A stretch of DNA of 37,244 nucleotides from a virus: positions 1-37,244 of IMG/VR virus record IMGVR_UViG_3300019776_001021; one strand, given 5' to 3'. This document shows positions 1-9,522 of this stretch, in pieces. The notes beneath the pieces are model-generated. The model was not told the DNA's origin, made no database searches, and saw nothing but the letters and a program-made list of their open reading frames with translations. The translations under genes were made by a program, and so were the position numbers. Numbering within the stretch: position 1 is the stretch's first letter; every line of letters starts with the position of its first letter.

Positions 1-99
1 TAATCGGGATTGCTATTTGGTTTTATAAAGATTGGGAGTTTCAGAAATCCGAAAACGTTCGTCAAACCGAAAATTTTAGGCAAACACAAATCGAAGATA
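1..99. repeat. Terminal direct repeat, left copy (circular contig overlap)
   Basis: These 99 bases are identical to 37146-37244. An exact end overlap of this size is what a short-read assembler leaves on a circular or circularly permuted molecule. The unique genome is then 37145 bp. A gene reads in frame across the join, which supports closure. It could also be a true short terminal redundancy, but its position inside a coding sequence makes an assembly overlap more likely. Confidence 0.9.
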
Positions 100-569
100 G
101 CCTCCGTTATGCTCAGTATTCCATGCGTCCGGAGGAGATAGAAAACCATCTGCAGTATAAAGATCCGGAGCTTTTAAAAAAACTGGAAAACAATAGTATT
201 AAAGTATCTCGGATAGAGTCGATTATCTCTCATTATTTGAAGTACCAGGATGATACTTTACGCTCTACAGATATCACTCGAATTGTATCTGCAGTGAGAA
301 ACAATATTCCAACGACTATGCCTTTTAAAGACAGTACCGGCTGTTTAAAAATATCCGGTAATATCCGATACGAAAATGATTCACTGAAGCTCGATGTCTT
401 GAAAAGAGAATTTTCAGGTAAAACACAAGCCGTTGCCTATTCCGAAAGAAAACAGTGGAAGTTTTTGTTTATTAAATCCCGTTTCCTTGGCAAAAAACAA
501 ATGACGGCCAAAGTGTTCGATGAATGCGGAAATAGTCAGGTAGTGAAAATTGATAAAAAGAAAGACTAA
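1..569 (+). CDS. Membrane-anchored protein, possible spanin-like lysis protein (3' part; gene starts at 37097)
   Basis: On the circle the gene runs from ATG 37097 across the join to the stop at 567-569, giving 205 residues. The N-terminus has one hydrophobic segment (TIFIVILIGIAIWFY, about residues 12-26). A polar, probably helical stretch follows (QKSENVRQTENFRQTQIED), then a mixed C-terminal domain ending in a lysine-rich tail. It lies directly after the holin and endolysin genes. A single N-terminal membrane anchor with a periplasmic helical region is the layout of i-spanins (Rz-like), hence the suggestion. The family is not recognised and the length is above a typical Rz. The next gene overlaps its stop (TAATG). 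Confidence 0.6.
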   Translation, partial: IGIAIWFYKDWEFQKSENVRQTENFRQTQIEDSLRYAQYSMRPEEIENHLQYKDPELLKKLENNSIKVSRIESIISHYLKYQDDTLRSTDITRIVSAVRNNIPTTMPFKDSTGCLKISGNIRYENDSLKLDVLKREFSGKTQAVAYSERKQWKFLFIKSRFLGKKQMTAKVFDECGNSQVVKIDKKKD

Positions 570-745
570 TGGAAGGAAAATTAAGAACACTGCAACTAAA
601 AAAAGCAAACCTTTTATTGCAAATGGAATCGTTATCATCGGTTAACGAATCAGCATACACGCAACTCGGTAAAGTAGAGTTTGAATTAAAACAAACCGAA
701 AAACAAATTGTTAGAGAATCAAAAAACCACCTCGATGAAGAGTAA
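569..745 (+). CDS. Small helical hypothetical protein (58 aa)
   Basis: ATG 569 overlaps the stop of the preceding gene as TAATG, and the reading frame ends at TAA 743-745 inside the next gene (ATG 735). The product is rich in Leu, Glu, Lys and Gln and is probably an extended helix or coiled coil (for example KVEFELKQTEKQIVRE). There is no signal peptide or membrane segment. Tight coupling on both sides indicates translation as part of the lysis/tail operon. The function is not recognised. Confidence 0.55.
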   Translation: MEGKLRTLQLKKANLLLQMESLSSVNESAYTQLGKVEFELKQTEKQIVRESKNHLDEE

Positions 746-1487
746 AATTTTACGCATCAAATCATTTCCAACAACATGGAACGAACTTTCTCCGGATCAA
801 TTGGAGAAGGTGGCTAAATTATTCCATGGCAAACCACCCGGACTAAAATTTGAAGGGAAGTTGTTTCGGATATTGGTTGGTTATCGTTGGTGGCAAATCG
901 GGAGAATGTTAAAAGCTCGATTTATTCTTTCTCAGGTGCCAATGAGTATTCTTCGCGGTCATTTTGAATTTATATACAAAGAAGTGAAACGGACTTCTTT
1001 TGTACCAACCATTACGATAGGAAAGGTTGTGTATTATGCTCCAATGGACAGAATTTCAAATCTTACTGTCAACGAATTCTCTGTGGCTGACGATTTACAT
1101 ATTGCGTTCCGGGAATCAAAAAACATTGAATATCTGCATTACTTGGCAGCGGTACTTTATACTCCGGAAACGGAACCGCGCCCAATGTTTGACAAAAACA
1201 ATTTGCCACACAAAGCAGATAAGTTTAAGAAAGTACCACTCAAAAAGTTGTTAGCTATGGAGTTGGCATATATGGGTTGTAAAAATCACATTGCGAATAA
1301 GTACAAACGCGCTTTCCCGAAAATGAATCCGGAATCGCAAAAGAAACCAAGCAAAAAGCAAAGCTTCGGGAAAGTGATCCGGAAAATGACACAGGGTGAC
1401 CTTTCAAAATTGGAAGCGATTAACAATGTAAATGTTTATGTTTTCATGGATCAATTCGAAGAAGACTTAACTCCAAAAAAGAAATAG
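735..1487 (+). CDS. Hypothetical protein, tail module (250 aa)
   Basis: ATG 735 is chosen over an in-frame TTG at 708. It gives an 11-base overlap with the 58-aa gene and a start typical of this genome. The protein is soluble and basic, with no signal peptide. A clear Trp/Leu-rich block (TTWNELSPDQLEKVAKLF) near the N-terminus recurs in Bacteroidota phage proteins encoded just before tail genes. Position upstream of a neck protein and the tape measure suggests a tail-assembly or minor tail role. No catalytic motif is visible, so the function is inferred from context only. It is followed one base later by the next gene. Confidence 0.6.
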   Translation: MKSKILRIKSFPTTWNELSPDQLEKVAKLFHGKPPGLKFEGKLFRILVGYRWWQIGRMLKARFILSQVPMSILRGHFEFIYKEVKRTSFVPTITIGKVVYYAPMDRISNLTVNEFSVADDLHIAFRESKNIEYLHYLAAVLYTPETEPRPMFDKNNLPHKADKFKKVPLKKLLAMELAYMGCKNHIANKYKRAFPKMNPESQKKPSKKQSFGKVIRKMTQGDLSKLEAINNVNVYVFMDQFEEDLTPKKK

Positions 1488-1488
1488 T

Positions 1489-1992
1489 ATGTCAAGAGTT
1501 ATCACACACGCATCATTGGTGAAATTCCACCGTGATATTGCAACCGCTCATTTAGGGATTAACGGGTTTTACCGATTTAACTGGAATGAAATAAACGGGC
1601 AATTTCGTTCGGGTATCGGAGTCCCGGCATTGCTTTTGGAAAGCCATAGTTTCGATATGGAAAATCAAAGCAAAACATCAAATTTTAAAAACAACCGGGT
1701 TTCGTTTATGGTATTGAATTTCACCGGGAAAGCAGATGCCTACGATAAGCAGGAAGAAGTTTTGGATAATTTGGAAAATGTGGCCATTGATATCATGGCT
1801 TATTTGGTAAGTCAGCACAAGGATAAAGATTCCTTCTTGTTTGGGAAACTCGATGTCAATTCGATGGAGTGTGAAAAGGTAGGACCTGTTTTCGATAATA
1901 TGTATGGTTGGAATGTTATATACTCCCTTAAAAATCACGAGCCATTATGTTATGAACCTGATAAATGGGATTGGACAGCAGTAACTACTTAA
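1489..1992 (+). CDS. Hypothetical protein, possible tail completion protein (167 aa)
   Basis: Starts one base after the preceding stop. This is a compact globular protein of mixed alpha/beta composition with no membrane segments. Size and place between the head-tail genes and the tape measure fit a tail terminator or tail completion protein, but no family signature is recognised from sequence alone. A clear rho-independent terminator follows its stop at 1997-2022, so it ends a transcription unit. Confidence 0.55.
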   Translation: MSRVITHASLVKFHRDIATAHLGINGFYRFNWNEINGQFRSGIGVPALLLESHSFDMENQSKTSNFKNNRVSFMVLNFTGKADAYDKQEEVLDNLENVAIDIMAYLVSQHKDKDSFLFGKLDVNSMECEKVGPVFDNMYGWNVIYSLKNHEPLCYEPDKWDWTAVTT

Positions 1993-1996
1993 TCAA

Positions 1997-2022
1997 AAAC
2001 CGCTCTTTTGAGTGGTTTTTTT
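1997..2022 (+). terminator. Rho-independent terminator, fused to a promoter box
   Basis: Nine-base-pair stem AAACCGCTC / GAGTGGTTT (one G-T pair) with loop TTTT, followed by a T tract. The T tract runs straight into the TGTCCTATTTTTT box. From GAGTGG through TATTTTT, 26 bases are identical to the terminator/box pair at 27159-27184. Confidence 0.85.
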
Positions 2023-2023
2023 A

Positions 2024-2036
2024 TGTCCTATTTTTT
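2024..2036 (+). promoter_or_regulatory. Late promoter/activator box TGTCCTATTTTTT
   Basis: One of five copies of TGTCCTATTTT in this genome, each upstream of a structural-module gene or operon. This one is 51 bp before ATG 2075. It begins directly after a terminator, which fits a new transcription start. Confidence 0.55.
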
Positions 2037-2074
2037 GAAGAATTACGCACTTAACTTCGTTAAAAAATACAACA

Positions 2075-2461
2075 ATGTCCAGCGCAATCGACTTATATAA
2101 TTTGGAAAAAGCAGTAGCAAAAGAAGCTACGAGTTCGTTGAGAAAAGCGTTTCAAACGGCGATTAACAGAACTACTACTCGCAGGACTGGTGAAGCCGCA
2201 AAGTCCGCAAATTCTAGGGCGGTTTTTAAAAGTGATAGGCTTCAAAGGGTAACCTTGAAAGCTCCCCATTATATTTTTAAACAGCATTATGGTTTTGAAG
2301 GTACTAAATCAAACGGTGTAAACATGCGCCTTAGAGCTACGGATGTTCTGACTATTGCGGTAGAGAAAAGCGGAGTCTTAAACACATTAGCGGATAAAAT
2401 AGCCGATATCAGAGGCTCTCAAATTATTACTGCTATAAACTTCAGTAAAAATGGCAAATAG
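2075..2461 (+). CDS. HK97 gp10-like neck/tail completion protein (128 aa)
   Basis: A small basic protein with an N-terminal helix, then an R-T-G-E-A motif (about residue 38) and an aromatic block KAPHYIFKQHYGFEGT. The pattern of 'RTG' followed by a His/Tyr block and a Gly-Thr is typical of HK97 gp10-like head-tail joining proteins. In HK97-like phages this protein sits at the end of the tail tube or neck. It lies behind its own terminator/promoter pair and overlaps the tape-measure start by 11 bases, matching the usual gene order. The assignment is from pattern and position. Confidence 0.55.
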   Translation: MSSAIDLYNLEKAVAKEATSSLRKAFQTAINRTTTRRTGEAAKSANSRAVFKSDRLQRVTLKAPHYIFKQHYGFEGTKSNGVNMRLRATDVLTIAVEKSGVLNTLADKIADIRGSQIITAINFSKNGK

Positions 2462-5400
2462 AAAAGAAATCCCGAGAGAGTTATCCATTTACATTAATGA
2501 TCGTCAGGTAGTAAATTCACTTGGCGGTATTAATCGTGAAATCTCGAAGGTGAATAATGAAATGCGAAATCTGAATAAAAATTCAGCTTCGTATGATGAA
2601 GACCTACAACGCTTACAAAAAGACCTTGCATCGCTTAAAGACAGTCAGGCTGCTTTCAAAGAAGAAATTTACGAAACAACAGAAGCCACTTCAGCGGTTA
2701 GGGAGGGTTTTACAAAAATGTTTTTAGGATTCACTTCCGGTAATTTCGATTTAGTAAAAGAAGGATTCTCTGGAGTTAAGGATTCTATGGGAGGAATGAC
2801 AAAAGCGGCTTTAACTTTTGTTGCTTCTCCTGTTGGGTTATTAATGGCCGGATTGGCTGGATTGTTTGCCGGAGCCAAAGCGGTTTTTGATTACAATCAA
2901 GGATTACAGGAATTCAATAGTTTACTTTCTGCATTGGGAGTAAATGCCAAAGATATTTCAGCAGTACGTTCCGAAATTCAAGCCACTGCCGACACGTTTG
3001 GAAAAGAGTTTGGAGATATAGCCAAAAAAGCCGATTCTTTGGCTGAAAGTTTCGGGATTTCCATTTCCGAAGCCAATCAGATTATTGCAGAAGGTTTGGC
3101 AAACGGAGGAGCACAAAATGAAGAGTTTCTCGATAGTTTAGGGGAATACGATGTTTTCTTTTCTCAGGCCGGATATTCCGCAAAAGAATTTACCGACATT
3201 CTTAATGCCGGTTTCGATGTTGGTATTTACTCAGACAAACTTCCGGATGCTTTAAAAGAAGCCGATTTATCATTAAAAGAACAAACCAAATCGACTCGAG
3301 ATGCATTGGTTAACGCTTTTGGAGCTTCATTCACTGATGAAATTCTTGGTAAAGTAAAATCGGGTGAAATCACAACCAAACAAGCTTTAGAAGAAATTGC
3401 GAAAAAAAGTCAGGAAGTTGGATTGTCTCAGCAGCAAAACGCACAATTAACAGCCGATGTATTCCGTGGAGCTGGTGAAGATGTTGGAGGAGCTTTAAAG
3501 ATATTTGAAGCAGTAGCGCAATCTACACAACGTGAAATGTCTGAATCTGCAAAAGCAGCATTGGAGCTTAAAGATGCCAACGAAAGGCTAAATAAAGTAC
3601 AGGCTGAACTTTTTGAAATCTCAGGGTTTAGTGATATTTGGACAGGAATTAAAACAAGTGCAACCTTGGCTCTTGTTACTGTTTTAGAATACATCGCTGA
3701 TGTTAAAAAAGATATTCAACCATTGATAGATTTGGTTGGGGTTGTTTTTGCGAATGCATGGGAACATGTGAAATTTGTCTTCGTTAGTGCGTTTGAGATT
3801 ATTGGAGGGACATTTAAGATTATTGGAACCCTTATTAAAACGTGGGTACAATTCTTTAAGAAATTATTCGAAGGCGATGTAAAAGGCGCGATTCAAGTTG
3901 TCGCTGATGGTTTTATAAATATGGGTAAAATCATAGCCAATATTTTTATTGGTTTAAAAAACAACATCCTAACATTTCTATCAAATATTGTGTCAAATAT
4001 AGCCCCAATGTTGGAAGCATTAGGCTTGGATGTTGACAAAATAAAAAAGAAGTTAGAGAGTTGGAAGTCTTCAAAATTTGAGATAAAAGGAAGTGTAAAT
4101 ATCGAAGAAACTACCACTTCTACAAAACCAAATGATGATTTTAAACCTAAGGGTGACGGCGGTACTTCTGCCTCAGATGAAGCCAGAAGAAAAGCAGCAG
4201 AAGAATCAGAGAAAGCAAGAAAAAAAGCCGAAGCGGATTCCGAAAAAGCCAGAAAGCAAAAGCAAAAGGATGACGATGATGCAATGAAAGCGCAAGCGGA
4301 CCGCGCTAAAGCGTTGGCTGCTGCAATGGCACGTTTGGGTAAAGCAGAGCTTGACAATTTCCTTTCAAACAACCGTTCCAAACTTGAGGGAATAAAACAA
4401 CTCACTCCGGAGCTTATAGCCGAGGAAACGAAAAGGCTTGAGGCTATTAAAACTAAGCAGTTAGAGGCATTAGCTATCGAAGATAAAAATAAAAGAGAGC
4501 AGGCATGGTTAGCTAGAAAATCCGACGAGGAGTTTACAGAACTTAAGAAAGCTTTTGATTTAGAATATCTAACAGATAAACAAAACTTAGAACTCGAATT
4601 TCAAAAAAGCACCGATGCGTTAAAAGCAGAATACGAAGAAGAGCAAAAGATATTAAAAGCCGAGCAGTTGGCTCTTGAAAATGAATTGGCACTCGCTACC
4701 GCCGATGGTAAGTTTGAAGAAGACAGGATTAAGGAGGAACAACGACTTGCTACTGAAATGGCTCGGTACAAACAGTTGCTTGCTGATAAAAAAATAACGC
4801 AGGAACAGTATAATGCTTTTGAGACAGCAGCAAAAGAAAAGAGTGCTCAGGCTCAGGAACAGATAGAAGTTCAAAAAGCGGCTACTGTCATTGGGGCGTT
4901 AAGTTCAATGTCTGATGCACTTACTGCTGTTTTTGGACAATCAAAAGAATTAGCTTCCGCACAGGCTTTCATTAACGGAGCTTTGGCGGTTACATCTATC
5001 TGGTCAGCCGCGTCAATGGGTAACCCGATTTTAGATTTTGCAGTGAAGACAGCTCAGACGATTGCGGTTGCAGCAACGACATTTAAAAACATTCGGGATA
5101 TCAACTCCGCAAAACCTCCAAAAAAACCAAAGTTCTTTTATGGTGGTTCCACCGGTTCCAACCCGGCGTTGGGTTACGATGAATTTGGACCGGTAACTGG
5201 TGTTGTGCATCAAAACGAATATGTTATTCCCGAAGCAATGACTCAAAATCCAAGGTATGCCAATACAATTGCATGGTTGGAGAATGAGAGAACAGGAAAG
5301 TTACGCAAGTTTGCTGATGGTGGCGGAACTACACCTGGTGCAATACCGCAAATGGCATCCGGTGGAGCAGACATGCAAATGTTTACTGAAATAATGATGG

Positions 5401-5522
5401 CGCTTAATGCAACATTACAGTCGGGTATTGTCGCAAAAGCACACATCGGTTATGAAGACCAAATCAAACTGAACAATTTAGGCAGCGATTTAGAACAATC
5501 TGAACAAAACGGAATTTTATGA
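2451..5522 (+). CDS. Tail tape measure protein (1023 aa)
   Basis: This protein sets tail length and occupies the tail lumen of a siphovirus. It has an N-terminal coiled coil (about residues 15-75), a hydrophobic Ala/Gly segment (about 105-145), and a TMP-type repeat region with 'ADTFGKEF...KKADSLAESFGI'. A second hydrophobic stretch lies near 425-520. A long Lys/Ala/Glu/Arg-rich coiled coil follows (about 575-830), then another hydrophobic region and a Gly-rich C-terminus (GGSTGSNPALGYDEFGP). Being the longest tail gene, just after the neck protein, supports the call. ATG 2451 overlaps the previous gene by 11 bases, and its stop overlaps the next ATG. Confidence 0.9.
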   Translation: MANRKEIPRELSIYINDRQVVNSLGGINREISKVNNEMRNLNKNSASYDEDLQRLQKDLASLKDSQAAFKEEIYETTEATSAVREGFTKMFLGFTSGNFDLVKEGFSGVKDSMGGMTKAALTFVASPVGLLMAGLAGLFAGAKAVFDYNQGLQEFNSLLSALGVNAKDISAVRSEIQATADTFGKEFGDIAKKADSLAESFGISISEANQIIAEGLANGGAQNEEFLDSLGEYDVFFSQAGYSAKEFTDILNAGFDVGIYSDKLPDALKEADLSLKEQTKSTRDALVNAFGASFTDEILGKVKSGEITTKQALEEIAKKSQEVGLSQQQNAQLTADVFRGAGEDVGGALKIFEAVAQSTQREMSESAKAALELKDANERLNKVQAELFEISGFSDIWTGIKTSATLALVTVLEYIADVKKDIQPLIDLVGVVFANAWEHVKFVFVSAFEIIGGTFKIIGTLIKTWVQFFKKLFEGDVKGAIQVVADGFINMGKIIANIFIGLKNNILTFLSNIVSNIAPMLEALGLDVDKIKKKLESWKSSKFEIKGSVNIEETTTSTKPNDDFKPKGDGGTSASDEARRKAAEESEKARKKAEADSEKARKQKQKDDDDAMKAQADRAKALAAAMARLGKAELDNFLSNNRSKLEGIKQLTPELIAEETKRLEAIKTKQLEALAIEDKNKREQAWLARKSDEEFTELKKAFDLEYLTDKQNLELEFQKSTDALKAEYEEEQKILKAEQLALENELALATADGKFEEDRIKEEQRLATEMARYKQLLADKKITQEQYNAFETAAKEKSAQAQEQIEVQKAATVIGALSSMSDALTAVFGQSKELASAQAFINGALAVTSIWSAASMGNPILDFAVKTAQTIAVAATTFKNIRDINSAKPPKKPKFFYGGSTGSNPALGYDEFGPVTGVVHQNEYVIPEAMTQNPRYANTIAWLENERTGKLRKFADGGGTTPGAIPQMASGGADMQMFTEIMMALNATLQSGIVAKAHIGYEDQIKLNNLGSDLEQSEQNGIL

Positions 5523-7648
5523 TACAAGTAATACAGGCACCATTAGAAAATTCATTGTTACTTGATGGTAACAACACGCTTATTAAAGTTAAATCTGACC
5601 GAGGAGCGGGTTATTATTTCCGGACAAAGATTTACATCGACAATGTGCTTTTTGACGAACAGGGATGGTCAAGAATCGACGATGAAGTAGCAACTAAGGA
5701 TTTACTTAATCTTTACCGTGCTTATTTCAAACCGATTTTTTTAACCGGTATTTTCAATGGGATTACCGAGCAAACCCATTTGATAAGAAAAGTAAAAATT
5801 GAAGTCAGTGAGTATAAACTGGAAGACGATTCACTGGAAGAAACGGTAACTTTGCCAGAATACTTCATAATGTACTCCAATAAACCATTTTCTTTTGATG
5901 ATTCGGTGAGTTATAGATTACTTGAAGAAAACTCGGAAGTTTCAATGATGCCAATAAATGGTAAAATTTCAATTCCATTTTACAACAAAGGAGAAGTCGA
6001 CAATGTTACTGTTAAAATTCAAAAGCAAGACATGACCATTGTTGATTCTTATACAACTGCTCCCCATACAGACAAAAAGGTTTTTCTTTTCAATTATGAT
6101 TTAGCTGCAGCTTCATTAAGTGAGAACGATCTTTATCTGAAAGTTATTTTTGAAAAAGCAGGTGTTAAGTCTGAAAAGCTAATCAAATTGTATCACCTGC
6201 CGTCACATCAGGTGCGCCAATTGAGTATTTTATCATTGTTTGGATTCTATAAGAATATTTATGTTGCGGGTGAACTTGAAGCGGAAAATTCATATAAGTA
6301 TGAGGATTACACAGACGCTCAGGGTCAGGATGTAATGTATGAAGTGAATTCGGAAACAGAATTTTCTTTGAATACTGGTAATCTTTTGTCGAACGAAAAA
6401 GATATTGTTCATCAGATTTGCACATCATTAGATATAAGATTCTTCTTTGAGGAAAATTTTCTAAAGGTGATTTCAAAAACCGCTAAAAACCTATTTTTTA
6501 GATCAAAAAAGCATTTGTATAATACAGAGCTGAAATTGAAAAGTAAGGCGAAGCCGTGGATTGATAATTTATTGGAGGTGAATTTATCGATTATGAATTC
6601 GTTTGAAATTTCGGTAACTGAAAATGTTTTAACTCCTATTGATAAGGCATTTATTTTGTCTCATTTTAGCGGTGGAACTCCTGTAAAAATTAGATTCAAA
6701 GAATTAGGTCAGGGAGAACTAAAAATAGTGACCACAACCGGTGATGTTGTGATGGTTGAAAATGATGAATATGTGTTGGCTGATGTTTTAGGATTTTCAT
6801 ATAATTCAGGAGATATTCCTTTGGCGAGTGGTTCCGTTCATACTTCGGTTAAAATTTCAATCAATGATGGTTTCTGGTCTAACTTCGGAACAATGGGCAT
6901 AACTATTATTGAAGAAGAAGCCGTGCCTCCTTTGGAAACGCCACAAGTGAACTATAACGATATTCAAATATTAAGAGATTCGTCAGGAAACGGAACGCAT
7001 ACAATTGTTGCCGGGTTCTTTCAAAACTATATATTTCACTTCACAGATCCTGACCATCCGTACACCGTACTTTGGGAAATTGTAGGAACGCCAACGGGCG
7101 TTACTTTGGTAAATGAAACAACTGCTTATCCAACAATCAACACTACATCAGCTTCTCCTGATAGTTTTCAGATAAAAGTAACTGCCACCTGTGAAAACGG
7201 ATTTGATGATCAGATTGTGAACGTTAATCAGTTTGATGAAACCATTAAACTTGAAAGAACCTATTTCAGTAAATATTTCACAAGCGGAGGCGGTTGGTTA
7301 AGTGGAACTCAAATTGTAGATTCGGCATATAAAATTATCAACGGAGTTCCGGGAACAACAATTGATATTGTCTATTCGGCAAATTGGGTTTTTGGGAATC
7401 CAAACTATGTTATCGGTGTTGACTACGGACTTTCTTCACAATTCTTGTTGCCATATCATGGAGGTTATTCAGTAACCAAAACATTTAATTCTTCCGGTGA
7501 GATTATTATTCCGATTGTGAAATTATATTCTCATACTGGGCTTATTTTAAATACTTATTGGGATAATGTATCTGCAACCATTCATATAAGTAACAACGCA
7601 TCCGGAATGATTGATATTGCAAACTCACAATTTTCTTTAAGAAGCTAA
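5519..7648 (+). CDS. Distal tail / baseplate protein (709 aa)
   Basis: Start ATGA overlaps the tape-measure stop. The protein is beta-rich. Its N-terminal half (to about residue 330) reads like a distal-tail or hub structural protein. The C-terminal part carries an Ig-like/PKD-like segment (about residues 500-575, 'DPDHPYTVLWEI ... SFQIKVTATCENG') and a final beta-sandwich-like domain. Such carbohydrate-binding-like folds are common in tail-tip proteins. Position directly after the tape measure is the usual place of the distal tail protein. The exact family is not recognised. Confidence 0.6.
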   Translation: MIQVIQAPLENSLLLDGNNTLIKVKSDRGAGYYFRTKIYIDNVLFDEQGWSRIDDEVATKDLLNLYRAYFKPIFLTGIFNGITEQTHLIRKVKIEVSEYKLEDDSLEETVTLPEYFIMYSNKPFSFDDSVSYRLLEENSEVSMMPINGKISIPFYNKGEVDNVTVKIQKQDMTIVDSYTTAPHTDKKVFLFNYDLAAASLSENDLYLKVIFEKAGVKSEKLIKLYHLPSHQVRQLSILSLFGFYKNIYVAGELEAENSYKYEDYTDAQGQDVMYEVNSETEFSLNTGNLLSNEKDIVHQICTSLDIRFFFEENFLKVISKTAKNLFFRSKKHLYNTELKLKSKAKPWIDNLLEVNLSIMNSFEISVTENVLTPIDKAFILSHFSGGTPVKIRFKELGQGELKIVTTTGDVVMVENDEYVLADVLGFSYNSGDIPLASGSVHTSVKISINDGFWSNFGTMGITIIEEEAVPPLETPQVNYNDIQILRDSSGNGTHTIVAGFFQNYIFHFTDPDHPYTVLWEIVGTPTGVTLVNETTAYPTINTTSASPDSFQIKVTATCENGFDDQIVNVNQFDETIKLERTYFSKYFTSGGGWLSGTQIVDSAYKIINGVPGTTIDIVYSANWVFGNPNYVIGVDYGLSSQFLLPYHGGYSVTKTFNSSGEIIIPIVKLYSHTGLILNTYWDNVSATIHISNNASGMIDIANSQFSLRS

Positions 7649-9495
7649 TGAAAAGGATAAAAATTTTAAAAAACGGAATATTTTTAGACATCGTCAAACA
7701 GACGATGTCCTTAAAATATGAAAACAATGCTCTTTCCACAGATTTTAAAGGAAACTATTCGTCGTATCCTTTTTTGATATTGGAGAATGATAATACAAAA
7801 AAAGCATTAGGACCTTCTGATATTACCTCAATTAACAAACAGAAAACAATCGATGTGTCAGTTTTTTTTGCCGGAGATAAATATTTTGGGAAACTGCAGG
7901 TCTTGTCATTTTTACCCGGATTTAGAAAATGCAATCTTAAATTTTCATCAAAAATTATTGAAATAACATCAACGAAGATTAGTAAGTTCATGCCTGTTGT
8001 TTCAGTGATACCTGGTGAAACAAATCCGGTACCGTATGCAGAGGAAATCGACGATTATTTGCCAGGGGTAGAATATTGGGAAACATATCCTGTTCCTTTC
8101 ATTTCTCAAGGATGGCCAGATGTAAAATGGCAATTCCCGGCATATAATTACGGTCCAACAAATGTGTTCGGCTTGGGGTTAACTACTTTTTTATTGAACG
8201 AAACGATATTGGATGGAGATGAAACAGTTGCTTTAAATAAAAACCGACCACACCCGCATGTCTATCTTTTGTCACCTATATTTTATGCATTAGAAACAAT
8301 AGGTTATAAAATGGCCGGCTCATTTCCGAATCATCCATTTATACAAAGATTATTACTGCACAATGCAAATAACAACACCAGTAAAACACTTGCAAAGTAT
8401 CTTTTGGGTAATGTTGATTGGACTACTGTAGATTGGGAGCCTTTTTCGGACATAGCTTTAAGCGAACAAAAAAGAATCGAATTCCCGATAGATCACGCAG
8501 GGACTTATGTAATTCATATTGAGTTGCACGAAGTACCTCCTTATGTGTTAAACGGGCCTTTTTCTACAGGCTTCCTTTCAATTGATGCGGGACCTACTTT
8601 TTACACGTCTTTTGACCCGGTTATTCAGGAGCCGGATGAATATACGAGAATCATTGATTTTCAATTTGAAGCGGATTCTTCTCTTGTTGGATCAAATATT
8701 ACTTTTATATGGCGAAGTTCTGTTCATAGGGTTCCGGAGCATTTAATTACAGTGAATTACAAAAAATCCGCTGAAATCATGTTTATGCATCCAACTATTG
8801 AGCTTGGCAGATATGTGCCGGATTGGCTTTTTGGGGATTATATCAATCAAATTAAAAACCTTTTTAATTTAAAGGTTAGAGTTGATGATATTCTTCAGAC
8901 AATGTATCTCGATTTTAATGAGGAAGTTACAGAAAATGAATTGGTTGAAATTGTAAAATCAAGCCATAAAGTCCCTGAATATGATAATTCAGAAAATGAG
9001 CAATTTGTATTCAGGTATGAAAACGATAAAGATGATTTTGTAAGCGTTTCAAATAAATCCGGAACTCTTGTTAATGAAATGATAAACTCCGAATTCACAA
9101 AGGATTATAAGACAAAGTTTAAATACATCACTGTATCGGATTCGTTAGGTCCTTTGCTTAATGACGAGGAAGAAGAGAAGCCGGGCATTGGTTTGTTGAT
9201 TTATGACCCTGTAAACAAGCCGTTACCACAGCACAGTTATGGTGGCATCACCTTAAACCTTTCAGGTGCTGATGGTATTGTTAGAACATTTTGGAAGAAC
9301 TGGACAAAAGCGAGATTAAATGCTTCGAGAACCAAAATAGAAGGTTATTTTACAGAAACAGAACTTGCGAAGATCATTAAAGCTTCAGCAATCTATATCG
9401 ACAATCAGTTGTATAGAATAGTTACTGTCAATTATACCGAAACAACGCAGCTCAACTATAAAATTTCAGCAGAAATAGAAAGTTGGATATATTAA
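7648..9495 (+). CDS. Tail tip / hub structural protein (615 aa)
   Basis: Its ATG shares one base with the preceding stop (TAATG), so the two large tail-tip genes are translationally coupled. The protein is long, Tyr/Pro-rich and beta-rich, with no signal peptide or catalytic motif. The N-terminus (MKRIKILKNGIFLDIV...) and the Pro/Tyr block near residues 120-165 resemble baseplate-type proteins of Bacteroidota phages. It is the last gene of the rightward tail operon, closed by a bidirectional terminator shared with the integrase gene on the other strand. The role is inferred from position. Confidence 0.6.
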   Translation: MKRIKILKNGIFLDIVKQTMSLKYENNALSTDFKGNYSSYPFLILENDNTKKALGPSDITSINKQKTIDVSVFFAGDKYFGKLQVLSFLPGFRKCNLKFSSKIIEITSTKISKFMPVVSVIPGETNPVPYAEEIDDYLPGVEYWETYPVPFISQGWPDVKWQFPAYNYGPTNVFGLGLTTFLLNETILDGDETVALNKNRPHPHVYLLSPIFYALETIGYKMAGSFPNHPFIQRLLLHNANNNTSKTLAKYLLGNVDWTTVDWEPFSDIALSEQKRIEFPIDHAGTYVIHIELHEVPPYVLNGPFSTGFLSIDAGPTFYTSFDPVIQEPDEYTRIIDFQFEADSSLVGSNITFIWRSSVHRVPEHLITVNYKKSAEIMFMHPTIELGRYVPDWLFGDYINQIKNLFNLKVRVDDILQTMYLDFNEEVTENELVEIVKSSHKVPEYDNSENEQFVFRYENDKDDFVSVSNKSGTLVNEMINSEFTKDYKTKFKYITVSDSLGPLLNDEEEEKPGIGLLIYDPVNKPLPQHSYGGITLNLSGADGIVRTFWKNWTKARLNASRTKIEGYFTETELAKIIKASAIYIDNQLYRIVTVNYTETTQLNYKISAEIESWIY

Positions 9496-9496
9496 A

Positions 9497-9522
9497 AAAA
9501 GCCTCTCAATCGAGAGGCTTTT
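9497..9522. terminator. Bidirectional terminator between tail operon and integrase
   Basis: Perfect 11-bp stem AAAAGCCTCTC / GAGAGGCTTTT with loop AATC. It has A's on the left and T's on the right, so it works in both directions. The integrase stop codon lies inside the stem. Confidence 0.9.

Noticed and set aside
708-734. Upstream TTG start for the 250-aa gene
   Set aside because: ATG 735 gives the usual short overlap with the 58-aa gene; the added codons belong to that gene in another frame.
3893-4405. 170-aa minus-strand frame inside the tape measure
   Set aside because: Opposite the Lys/Ala-rich coiled coil, giving a Phe/Ser/Ala string typical of an antisense shadow.
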